DNA of 29,269 nucleotides from NCBI GenBank assembly GCA_964489245.1, contig CAZAXU010000026.1:1-29269 (forward strand), written 5' to 3'. Source of the stretch: CAZAXU01 sp964489245 (GTDB lineage: Bacteria > Bacteroidota > Bacteroidia > Flavobacteriales > Flavobacteriaceae). Of the stretch, positions 1-6,828 are shown in pieces. The position numbers and the translations under genes are program-made. Within the stretch, counting starts at the first letter, position 1, and every line of letters starts with the position of its first letter. The notes beneath the pieces are model-generated. The model did not search any database. It was not told the DNA's origin and worked only from the letters and a program-made list of their open reading frames with translations.

Positions 1-28
1 CAACGGCAGTCCGTCTAAAAACGTTCAT
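1..28 (-). CDS. Possible 5' end of a gene running off the left edge
   Basis: An ATG at 28-26 on the minus strand opens a frame of nine codons (M N V F R R T A V) up to the window edge. The only support is its position: a well-formed divergent promoter lies upstream and would give a leader of about 30-35 nt. A second ATG at 42-40 gives only an eight-codon frame that stops, so it is not the start. No product can be named from nine residues. The gene could equally start beyond the edge. Confidence 0.35.
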
Positions 29-64
29 TTATTTTTTTCATGTTAATAATGCAGCATTGTAGGA

Positions 65-94
65 CAAAAATAACGATTTTCAAGCGATTTTCAA
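65..94 (-). promoter_or_regulatory. Bacteroidota-type promoter, leftward
   Basis: On the minus strand TTG (94-92) is followed by 19 nt and TATTTTTG (72-65). This fits the Bacteroidota -33/-7 pattern (TTG, about 19-21 nt, TAnnTTTG). It would start transcription near position 62, towards the left edge. The rest of 1-239 holds no convincing gene or stable hairpin. Confidence 0.55.
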
Positions 95-238
95 TCTTAG
101 TTGAAAAAATATTTCATAAAAAGATATTGATATAAAATCGGCGGAAAATTCTGAATTGCTATACTCCACCTCACAAACTTTGAACTTTTTCCTTTGAACT
201 CATCGCCTCCGGCTCGCGCAAATAAAAAAACTCATTTT

Positions 239-273
239 TTTGTGTTTTTTATATATTTTTTTAACTAACTTTG
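239..273 (+). promoter_or_regulatory. Bacteroidota-type promoter for the coiled-coil/zapA operon
   Basis: TAACTTTG at 266-273 matches the -7 consensus TAnnTTTG exactly. A TTTG ends at 242, giving a spacer of 23 nt, slightly long for a -33 element. Transcription would begin near 277, so the upstream part of the longer open frame (from 240) is not transcribed from here. This supports the ATG at 294 as the start of the first gene. Confidence 0.5.
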
Positions 274-293
274 CGGAAAGATGTAATTCTGAT

Positions 294-587
294 ATGACAA
301 ATGAGTTGATTTCAAAATTAGATGCTCTTGAACGCAAACTGCTGGAGTTGGTTAAAAAACATTCGGCAAATGCAGAGAGAATCATTGATTTGGAAAAAGA
401 ACTCAAAGAAAAAGATGCGCAATTGCAGGAGCAAATCAAAATGTATGCTGATTTGAAACAAAATTATGAGCATCTCAATATCGGAAAAGCATTTGGAGGC
501 AGTGAAGGTTCAAATTCAGAAGCCAAAAAGAAAATAGACAAATTAATCAAGGAAATCAATCTTTGTATTGCAGAAATAAAAGAATAG
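294..587 (+). CDS. Small coiled-coil protein upstream of zapA
   Basis: This 97-residue protein is strongly charged and helical. Leucines are spaced in heptads over most of the first 65 residues (starting MTNELISKLDALERKLLELV), then comes a short Gly/Ser-rich break, then a second Lys/Glu-rich helix. I recognise no enzyme motif. The frame is open from 240, but the promoter -7 element ends at 273, so the ATG at 294 is the better start. It sits 3 nt before zapA and is almost surely co-transcribed and translationally coupled with it. A structural or cell-division role is an inference from this linkage and from its small coiled-coil form. No family name can be given with certainty. Confidence 0.8.
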   Translation: MTNELISKLDALERKLLELVKKHSANAERIIDLEKELKEKDAQLQEQIKMYADLKQNYEHLNIGKAFGGSEGSNSEAKKKIDKLIKEINLCIAEIKE

Positions 588-590
588 CCG

Positions 591-866
591 TTGGAAGAAA
601 AAGTAAAAATCAACGTATCTGTCGCCGGAAGGAACTACCCTTTGAAAGTGACTCCTTCTGAGGAAGAACATGTCAGAGAAGCCGTTGATTTTATTGAGCA
701 AAGAATAAATTTTATCGAGCAAAAATATGCCATAAAAGATATTCAGGATATTCAAGCCTTAATTCTGATTGAATTGTCTTCTGAATTAAAGTACCTAAAC
801 AAAAAAACAGATAAAGACTATCAAAGTATCAATGAAAAAATTGACCAATTGATAGAAATTATATAA
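591..866 (+). CDS. zapA: Cell division protein ZapA
   Basis: ZapA binds and bundles FtsZ filaments at the division ring. The 91-residue product has the family layout: an N-terminal beta-rich segment (VKINVSVAGRNYPLKV), then an E/A-rich helix (VREAVDFIEQRINFIEQ) and a long C-terminal coiled coil ending in IDQLIEII. The length is near the family norm of about 95-110. The start is TTG at 591, only 3 nt after the upstream stop; no ATG is available in frame and the protein begins MEEKVKINV as expected. The unusual start and tight spacing suggest translational coupling. A 6S RNA and rny follow, the gene order commonly seen in Flavobacteriia. Confidence 0.88.
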   Translation: MEEKVKINVSVAGRNYPLKVTPSEEEHVREAVDFIEQRINFIEQKYAIKDIQDIQALILIELSSELKYLNKKTDKDYQSINEKIDQLIEII

Positions 867-891
867 ACGGAAAGCGATCATAATATTTAAA

Positions 892-1081
892 AACTGCCTG
901 CACTTATTTGAATTTGTTAAACTCAACACAATTTCATTATAAAGGATGAGTCTTTGTTGCAAAAACAAGCCACACTACCTCTCAAGAGGTGGATTCGGTG
1001 GAAGTTTGAACAACAAGTTAGTCCTAATCCTGTTTATTCGGGGTTTAATCATAATTTACAAATAAGTGCAGGCTTTTTTTT
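892..1081 (+). ncRNA. ssrS: 6S RNA (regulator of RNA polymerase)
   Basis: 6S RNA mimics an open promoter and sequesters housekeeping RNA polymerase. The 242-nt space between zapA and rny holds a long-range perfect 15-bp inverted repeat: 896-910 pairs with 1059-1073 (arm GCCTGCACTTATTTG), followed at once by a run of eight T (1074-1081). The enclosed length of about 178 nt fits 6S RNA. Inside is a local hairpin ACCTCT/AGAGGT (977-982 with 985-990), consistent with a stem broken by internal loops. A weak -7-like TAATATTT (881-888) would place the 5' end near 892. The location between zapA and rny is the known position of 6S RNA in many Bacteroidota. The call rests on structure and context, not on a covariance search. 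Confidence 0.85.
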
Positions 1082-1107
1082 TGAAAACAACTAAAAAATA
1101 ACAAACT

Positions 1108-2706
1108 ATGGAAACCATACTATACATTGTAGCGGGACTGCTTATAGGATTTGTCCTGTCTTATATCTTAAAGGGAAATATCGACAAAAAAAGATCGGGT
1201 AGCCTGATCAATACGGCACATAAAAAAGCCGATGTGATTATTGTTAAAGCGCAAACCGAAGCAAAGAAAACTTTGAGTGTTGCAGAAAAAGAAGGAGAAG
1301 CACTGAAAAAAGAAAAAATCCTACAAGCCAAAGAAAGATTCTTGGAGCTCAAAGAAAAGCATGAAAAGCACATCACCGAAAGAGAAAAAAAAGTTTTGGA
1401 AAGTGAAAAAAGAGCCAAAGAAAAAGAGGCACTACTGGCAATTGAATTAACAAAAAATAAAAAACTCGCAGCAGAGATTCAACAAAAAGAAACACTTTAT
1501 GACGAAAAACTTGAATTTCTAAATAAAAAATCTGAAGAAGTCAAAAAAACCCACTTAAAACAGTTGGAATTACTCGAAAAAATATCGGGCTATTCTGCTG
1601 ACGAAGCCAAGACAGAACTCGTTGAGACCCTGAAAGAAGACGCCGAAGCAGAAGCGATGAAACACATTCAAAACACAATTGAAGAAGCCAAGCTCACAGC
1701 ACAAAAAGAAGCCAAAAAAATCATTATCAACACCATTCAACGCATCGGAACAGAAGAAGCCATTGAAAACACCGTGACCACATTTCATCTCGAATCCGAT
1801 GAGATCAAAGGAAGAATCATTGGTCGCGAAGGAAGAAACATCAGAGCAATGGAAGCAGCAACCGGCGTTGAAATCATCGTTGACGATACGCCTGAAAGCA
1901 TCATCCTTTCCGGTTTTGACCCCATCAGAAGAGAAATTGCAAGACTCTCATTGCACAAATTGGTAACCGACGGAAGAATCCATCCGGCAAGAATTGAGGA
2001 AGTGGTGAAAAAAACAAAAAGACAACTCGACGAAGAGATTATAGAAATCGGGAAACGCACCATTATCGATCTGGGCATTCACAGTCTTCACCCTGAACTG
2101 GTAAAAACCGTAGGGCGAATGAAATATCGCTCCTCATACGGGCAAAATCTGTTGCAACATTCCAGAGAAGTTGCCAAACTCTGCAGCATTATGGCTGCCG
2201 AGCTGGGACTTAACCCGAAAATTGCCAAAAGAGCCGGACTCCTGCACGATATCGGAAAAGTGCCCACCGAAGAAACCGAAATGCCCCATGCATTACTAGG
2301 CATGCAATGGGCGGAAAAATATGGAGAAAGCCCCGATGTTATCAATGCCATCGGCGCCCATCATGACGAAATTGAAATGACATCACTCTATGCGCCTATC
2401 ATTCAAGTTGCCGATGCCATTTCAGGAGCAAGACCCGGAGCCAGAAGACAAATTTTGGAATCTTATCTGAAACGACTCAAAGACTTGGAACATGTTGCCT
2501 TTGGATTTCAAGGCGTTCAAAAAGCCTATGCCATTCAAGCCGGCAGAGAATTGCGCGTAATTGTAGAAAGCGAAAAAGTCAATGACGATAAAGCAAAGGA
2601 GCTTTCTTTTGAAATTACCCAGAAAATTCAGAAAGAAATGACCTATCCGGGACAAGTGAGAGTAACCGTAATCAGAGAAACCAGAGCAGTCAATATTGCA
2701 CGATAA
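1108..2706 (+). CDS. rny: Ribonuclease Y
   Basis: RNase Y is a membrane-anchored endoribonuclease that starts mRNA decay. The 532-residue protein, slightly longer than the usual ~520, shows the full layout. An N-terminal membrane helix (about residues 4-22) is followed by a long Lys/Glu-rich coiled coil (about 30-220), a KH RNA-binding domain with the GRIIGREGRNIRAME loop (from about 235), and an HD phosphohydrolase domain with HSREVAKL and the metal-binding LLHDIGK (about 380). The C-terminal region ends in VTVIRETRAVNIAR, typical of the family. The start ATG lies 27 nt after the 6S RNA T-run. No separate TAnnTTTG element is seen in that gap, so its promoter is unresolved. Confidence 0.97.
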   Translation: METILYIVAGLLIGFVLSYILKGNIDKKRSGSLINTAHKKADVIIVKAQTEAKKTLSVAEKEGEALKKEKILQAKERFLELKEKHEKHITEREKKVLESEKRAKEKEALLAIELTKNKKLAAEIQQKETLYDEKLEFLNKKSEEVKKTHLKQLELLEKISGYSADEAKTELVETLKEDAEAEAMKHIQNTIEEAKLTAQKEAKKIIINTIQRIGTEEAIENTVTTFHLESDEIKGRIIGREGRNIRAMEAATGVEIIVDDTPESIILSGFDPIRREIARLSLHKLVTDGRIHPARIEEVVKKTKRQLDEEIIEIGKRTIIDLGIHSLHPELVKTVGRMKYRSSYGQNLLQHSREVAKLCSIMAAELGLNPKIAKRAGLLHDIGKVPTEETEMPHALLGMQWAEKYGESPDVINAIGAHHDEIEMTSLYAPIIQVADAISGARPGARRQILESYLKRLKDLEHVAFGFQGVQKAYAIQAGRELRVIVESEKVNDDKAKELSFEITQKIQKEMTYPGQVRVTVIRETRAVNIAR

Positions 2707-2751
2707 ACATATTAAAATAAAACATGTTTAACATATTAATATTTTTTTTAT

Positions 2752-2759
2752 TAATTTTG
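2752..2759 (+). promoter_or_regulatory. -7 element upstream of the T9SS surface-protein operon
   Basis: TAATTTTG matches TAnnTTTG exactly. No clear TTG is seen at -33. The element overlaps the first base of an in-frame GTG at 2759, so that GTG would lie upstream of the transcription start (about 2763). The real start is therefore the ATG at 2780. Confidence 0.5.
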
Positions 2760-2779
2760 TGAACCATAACATATTTACA

Positions 2780-5700
2780 ATGAGCAAACTATTCTACATT
2801 TCCACACTCGTGTTTCTCCTTAATTTTTCTTTGATTAGGGATGAAATACCAACCCCCATGAATATTTCCTCCACAGCCTATGCCGCAATAGATTCAGACG
2901 GCGATGGTGTAACAGATGATATCGATGTCGATGACGACAACGATGGAATTCTCGATATCACCGAGGGAAAAGGTGTTGATCCTTTGACAGATGCAGATAT
3001 GGATGGCGTACCTGTCTATTTGGATGATGACGACACAAACAACACAATCGGAGATGATGACGGGCTTATTCAAGACGGCTATGACAATGATAACGACGGA
3101 ATTCCCAACCATCTCGATTTGGAATCCGACGGTGACGGCATAAACGATTTTACGGAAGCCGGACATAACGGAGTTGATCTATATCCGCATGACGGACGTA
3201 TAGACGGGCCTTATAATGCATTTGGACTTAGCAACTATGTGGCATCAAGCGATAACCCGCAAAAAGTCAACTATACGGTTAGAGATATTGATGGAGATGA
3301 ATTGCCGGATTTTAAAGATATTGATGATGACGGCGATCATGTTTTAACCATTAACGAAGAAGCACATCCCGATAGTGTTGGCGCTCCTGTTAATCCACTG
3401 AATACAGATAGAGATGCTATTCCCAATTATATAGATCGAGATGATGATGGCGATGGCATTCTGACAATTTATGAAGACGTGGCATTGCCACATCATTTTC
3501 CGCAAGACGGCAACCCGATGAACGATGACACCGATGGTAATGGTATCCCAAATTATTTGGACAAAGATGATGATGGTGATAAAGATATTCCCAACAATCC
3601 CCCTTTGGATCCTCATGGAATAACAAGAGACGAAACGCCCGACGCTAATAGTGATGGTAATCCTTCCGATGCTACCGATGTAGACAATGACGGCACACCT
3701 GATTATCTAGACCCAATCAACGACCCTTTTGATCATGACAACGACGGAATCACGGATAAATTAGACATTGACGACGATAACGATGGTATTCTTGATGTGA
3801 ATGAGAGCAACGGTATGGATCCCAGTGTTGACAACGACGGAGACAATTGCCCTTTTTATGCCGACCCTGACGATAACGATGCCTCGGTTCCAAACACCGA
3901 TCCTACACTCAATGTCCCCCCTTTCACTCCTCTGCCTGCCTATGATTTTGACAGTGACGGAGAACCCAATCATTTCGATTTGGATTCAGACAGCGATGGT
4001 TTATGGGATACCGCAGAATCAGGAAGAACAAGCGGAACCGATGCCGACTTCAACGGAATGCTGGATGATCCTGTCGGAGCAAACGGTTTGGCAGACCCTG
4101 TGGAAACCTACGCGGAAAGTGGCGTGATTAATTATGACATTCAAAACAGTGAAGGTGACGCACACTATGATTTTATCGATAAAGATGACGAAAATGATNN
4201 NNNNNNNNNNNNNNNNNNNNNNNNNNNNNNNNNNNNNNNNNNNNNNNNNNNNNNNNNNNNNNNNNNNNNNNNNNNNNNNNNNNNNNNNNNNNNNNNNNCG
4301 GTTGGTTCCGATGGAAAACTGGAAGGAACGGTTGGGGCAAACGGTTTTATGGATTATCTGGAAAAAACTCCCGACAGTGGTGTAATCAACTATGACATCC
4401 TAAACAGTGAAGGTGACGCACACTATGATTTTATCGATAAAGATGACGAAAATGATCATGTCAATACAGAAAATGAACAACCCGATAATGACGGAAACGG
4501 ATATCCCGACAACGCATTGGACACAGATACTGACACTATAGCGAACTATTTGGACAGAGACGATGATGGAGACGGGCTATACACTGATTTTGAAGATGTA
4601 GCCTTACCCCATATTTATCCGCAAGACGGCAACCCGATGAATGACGACACAGATGGTGACGGCACAAAAAATTATCTGGATGCAGACGATGATAACGATG
4701 GCATTCCCACCATAAACGAACACCCTGACGATGATGGCAACCATGAACCAAATGATGCTTTAGACACCGATGGTGACGGAATCCCAGATTATTTGGATAA
4801 TGACGATTTTGACCAAGACGGCATCAATGACAATATTGACATTGACGATGATAACGACGGAATTCTTGATGTGGATGAGAGCAACGGCATTGATCCGCTA
4901 ACAGACCATGACGGCGACCATATTCCTGTCTTTATGGACGACGACGACAACAATCCCGGCATTGGAGACACCAACGGGGTTGAATCTGCCTTTGACGCTG
5001 ATGGAGACGGCGTTCCAAATCATTTTGACTATGACTCGGATAGTGACGGTTTGTGGGACGCAGCAGAAGCCGGATATGACACAAATATCACAACAGACAA
5101 CAATTCTGATGGAAAACTCGAAGGAGATGTCGGCGCAAACGGTTTGATGAATTATCTGGAAACTACTGTAGATAACGGCTATATCATATACACCGTATTG
5201 GATACGGATGTCGATGCTATTTACAATTTCCTCGATACCGATGATGACAATGACCATATCAAAACAACCGATGAACACGCCGATGACGACACTAATGGAT
5301 ATCCAAACGACGCACTGGATACGGACAACAACGAAGAGTCTAATTATATCGACAGAGATGATGACGGCGATGGACTATATACCGATTTTGAAGATGTAGA
5401 GCTTCCTCACAACTATCCGCAAGACGGCAACCCGATGAATGACGACACAGATGGTGACGGCACAAAAAATTATCTGGATGCAGACGATGATAACGATGGC
5501 ATTCCCACCATAAACGAACACCCTGACGATGATGGCAACCATGAACCAAATGATGCTTTAGACACCGATGGTGACGGAATTCCTGACTATCTCGATCCTA
5601 TCGATGACAGAGAATTAATCATCTATACCGCCATTTCGCCAAACGGAAACGGTCAGAACGACTTTATGCTGATTGAAAATATCGACATGTATCCCAAAAA

Positions 5701-5893
5701 CAGACTACTTATCCTCAACAGATGGCAAAACACCGTTTGGGAAGGAAAAAATTATAATAATGATTCCGTCAAATTTGAAGGAAAAGCAACCGATGGCACT
5801 GAACTGCCGGCAGGAACCTATTATTATTTGCTCGAATATCAAGACAACGGAAAGTCAGTAAACAAATCAGGATTTTTATACATCATAAGATAG
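2780..5893 (+). CDS. Giant Asp-rich thrombospondin type 3-like repeat surface protein with T9SS type B sorting domain (contains assembly gap)
   Basis: As assembled, this is a 1037-residue predicted exported protein, with 34 residues unknown across the gap. The N-terminus is a hydrophobic segment (FYISTLVFLLNFSL) within about 35 residues that ends near an AYAA site. Nearly all of residues 38-940 consists of Asp-rich calcium-binding repeats (DxDxDG, DDDNDGILD, DGDGIPDYLD), resembling thrombospondin type 3 repeats. They are organised in ~800-bp super-modules, each opening with D-D-G-I-x-D and a GILD motif and later carrying SDGLWD, VGANG and QDGNPMNDDTDG. The last ~90 residues form a gliding-motility/CHU_C type B T9SS domain, beginning IIYTAISPNGNGQNDF and ending GFLYIIR. 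Such repeats are expected to fold into a Ca-stiffened stalk on the cell surface. It heads an operon with porP/sprF (6 nt downstream) and an OmpA-family gene, as SprB-like adhesins do. The ligand is unknown. Confidence 0.88.
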   Translation: MSKLFYISTLVFLLNFSLIRDEIPTPMNISSTAYAAIDSDGDGVTDDIDVDDDNDGILDITEGKGVDPLTDADMDGVPVYLDDDDTNNTIGDDDGLIQDGYDNDNDGIPNHLDLESDGDGINDFTEAGHNGVDLYPHDGRIDGPYNAFGLSNYVASSDNPQKVNYTVRDIDGDELPDFKDIDDDGDHVLTINEEAHPDSVGAPVNPLNTDRDAIPNYIDRDDDGDGILTIYEDVALPHHFPQDGNPMNDDTDGNGIPNYLDKDDDGDKDIPNNPPLDPHGITRDETPDANSDGNPSDATDVDNDGTPDYLDPINDPFDHDNDGITDKLDIDDDNDGILDVNESNGMDPSVDNDGDNCPFYADPDDNDASVPNTDPTLNVPPFTPLPAYDFDSDGEPNHFDLDSDSDGLWDTAESGRTSGTDADFNGMLDDPVGANGLADPVETYAESGVINYDIQNSEGDAHYDFIDKDDENDXXXXXXXXXXXXXXXXXXXXXXXXXXXXXXXXXXVGSDGKLEGTVGANGFMDYLEKTPDSGVINYDILNSEGDAHYDFIDKDDENDHVNTENEQPDNDGNGYPDNALDTDTDTIANYLDRDDDGDGLYTDFEDVALPHIYPQDGNPMNDDTDGDGTKNYLDADDDNDGIPTINEHPDDDGNHEPNDALDTDGDGIPDYLDNDDFDQDGINDNIDIDDDNDGILDVDESNGIDPLTDHDGDHIPVFMDDDDNNPGIGDTNGVESAFDADGDGVPNHFDYDSDSDGLWDAAEAGYDTNITTDNNSDGKLEGDVGANGLMNYLETTVDNGYIIYTVLDTDVDAIYNFLDTDDDNDHIKTTDEHADDDTNGYPNDALDTDNNEESNYIDRDDDGDGLYTDFEDVELPHNYPQDGNPMNDDTDGDGTKNYLDADDDNDGIPTINEHPDDDGNHEPNDALDTDGDGIPDYLDPIDDRELIIYTAISPNGNGQNDFMLIENIDMYPKNRLLILNRWQNTVWEGKNYNNDSVKFEGKATDGTELPAGTYYYLLEYQDNGKSVNKSGFLYIIR
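4144..4198 (+). repeat. 55-bp intragenic direct repeat, copy 1, at the gap edge
   Basis: This block is identical to 4402-4456. It encodes the tail of an NSEGDAHYDFIDKDDEND segment. It runs exactly up to the first N, so it is very likely what broke the assembly. Confidence 0.95.
4199..4298. other. Assembly gap of exactly 100 N
   Basis: The round length marks a gap of unknown true size. The sequence left of it ends in a 55-bp block that recurs identically at 4402-4456. The frame is preserved across the gap, which for an arbitrary filler would happen one time in three. Comparison with the next module suggests about 640 bp should be here (or that plus multiples of about 798). Confidence 0.98.
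4402..4456 (+). repeat. 55-bp intragenic direct repeat, copy 2
   Basis: Identical to 4144-4198. Beyond this block the sequence continues with CATGTCAATACAG, which predicts what the first bases inside the gap may resemble. Confidence 0.95.
4616..4782 (+). repeat. 167-bp identical intragenic repeat, copy 1
   Basis: Bases 4616-4782 equal 5414-5580 without a mismatch, at an offset of 798 bp (266 codons). The block encodes the PQDGNPMNDDTDGDG to DTDGDGIP part of the super-module. Flanking parts of the same modules have diverged, including at synonymous sites, so this block was duplicated or homogenised recently. Confidence 0.97.
5414..5580 (+). repeat. 167-bp identical intragenic repeat, copy 2
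   Basis: Identical to 4616-4782. It is the last repeat block before the type B sorting domain, which starts near 5611. A diverged third copy of its beginning is seen at about 3505-3535 (encoding QDGNPMNDDTDG). Confidence 0.97.
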
Positions 5894-5899
5894 AAAACT

Positions 5900-6817
5900 A
5901 TGAAATTCAAAATTATAATCTTATTGCTAATCGGTACACTCGTTGGAAGTCAGGCTTTCTCTCAAGAATTTCCGCTTCATACGCAATATATGTACAACAG
6001 AGCATCTATAAATCCCGGATATGTGGGAGTTAAAGGAAAGATGAGCATTCTGCTCTTCAATCGTTTGCAATGGGCGGGACTGAACGGTGGTCCCATAACA
6101 AACAATATATCGATTGAGTATCCTTTTCAAAGGGCGGCATACGGGCTGAGCATCAAGCATGACCAAGCCGGTCCTTTAAGCAATTTTAAGGCAAACGCTC
6201 AATTTGGCTACAATATTGAACTGGGATATTATACTTTCCTTTCACTGGGAGTCAGTGTTGCCGGAGCCTATAATCAATTTGACATCAATAAACTGAAAAT
6301 AAAAGATCAAGGCGAAGCAATATTTAGCAAAAAAATCAATGAATTCGGTTTCGACATAGGTGCGGGCGCTTTTCTCTACGGAGACAATTGGTATTTTGGC
6401 GTATCATCTCCCAATCTCAACCTTCAAAAATATTATAGAGGGATTGAACAAAATGAAAAAAGAGCCTTGCATACTTATGCAATAGGAGGATACAGCTTTG
6501 ATATCGACAGAAGCAAAAAGAAAATTCAACCTTCTTTCATGGTGAGATATATTCCAAATACACCCATCTCTGCAGATTTCTCCGTGAATTTTCAATGGAA
6601 TGAATCATTCCTGACCGGATTGGCATACAGATTGAATTCGGCATACAGTTTGCTACTGGGGTTCAATGTGAGCAGACAATTGCATCTTGGATATTCCTTT
6701 GACTGGGATCAGAGCAGATTTTATAAGACAAACTATGGCTCTCATGAATTTTTCTTGAGATATGATTTCACCAGAGAAGACAATACAATTCGTTTTCAAT
6801 CTCCAAGATTTTTCTAA
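5900..6817 (+). CDS. T9SS outer-membrane protein PorP/SprF family
   Basis: PorP/SprF proteins are outer-membrane beta-barrels that work with the type IX secretion system. SprF is needed to export the adhesin SprB, and copies are typically paired with a type B cargo. The 305-residue product has a signal peptide (about 1-21, ending GSQAFSQ). The family hallmark follows: EFPLHTQYMYNRASINPGYVG, INPGYVG being the typical N-terminal motif. Alternating amphipathic strands run to a C-terminal aromatic (RFQSPRFF). The start ATG is 6 nt after the stop of the adhesin gene, and the OmpA-family gene begins 11 nt downstream, so the three form one operon. It most likely handles secretion or anchoring of the upstream repeat protein. 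Confidence 0.92.
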   Translation: MKFKIIILLLIGTLVGSQAFSQEFPLHTQYMYNRASINPGYVGVKGKMSILLFNRLQWAGLNGGPITNNISIEYPFQRAAYGLSIKHDQAGPLSNFKANAQFGYNIELGYYTFLSLGVSVAGAYNQFDINKLKIKDQGEAIFSKKINEFGFDIGAGAFLYGDNWYFGVSSPNLNLQKYYRGIEQNEKRALHTYAIGGYSFDIDRSKKKIQPSFMVRYIPNTPISADFSVNFQWNESFLTGLAYRLNSAYSLLLGFNVSRQLHLGYSFDWDQSRFYKTNYGSHEFFLRYDFTREDNTIRFQSPRFF

Positions 6818-6828
6818 AAAGTAATTAT

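Noticed and set aside
180..262. Possible terminator or structured RNA in the left spacer
   Set aside because: GCCTCCGGC gives only a 3-bp stem, and the A7/T7 pairing near 223-241 has no GC stem. It is too weak to call.
2759..2779. GTG at 2759 as the adhesin start
   Set aside because: The -7 promoter element overlaps it, so it would not be in the transcript. The ATG at 2780 gives a normal export signal.
2894..5549. Long open frames on the minus strand and in other frames within the Asp-rich gene (for example 4898-5278 minus)
   Set aside because: They arise because GAT/GAC repeats read as ATC/GTC in reverse without stops. Their products are Ile/Val/His low-complexity strings with no start context.
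4144..5580. CRISPR array or mobile element as explanation of the repeats
   Set aside because: The repeats are coding, in frame, unevenly diverged and part of a Ca-binding protein. There are no uniform spacers, inverted ends or transposase.
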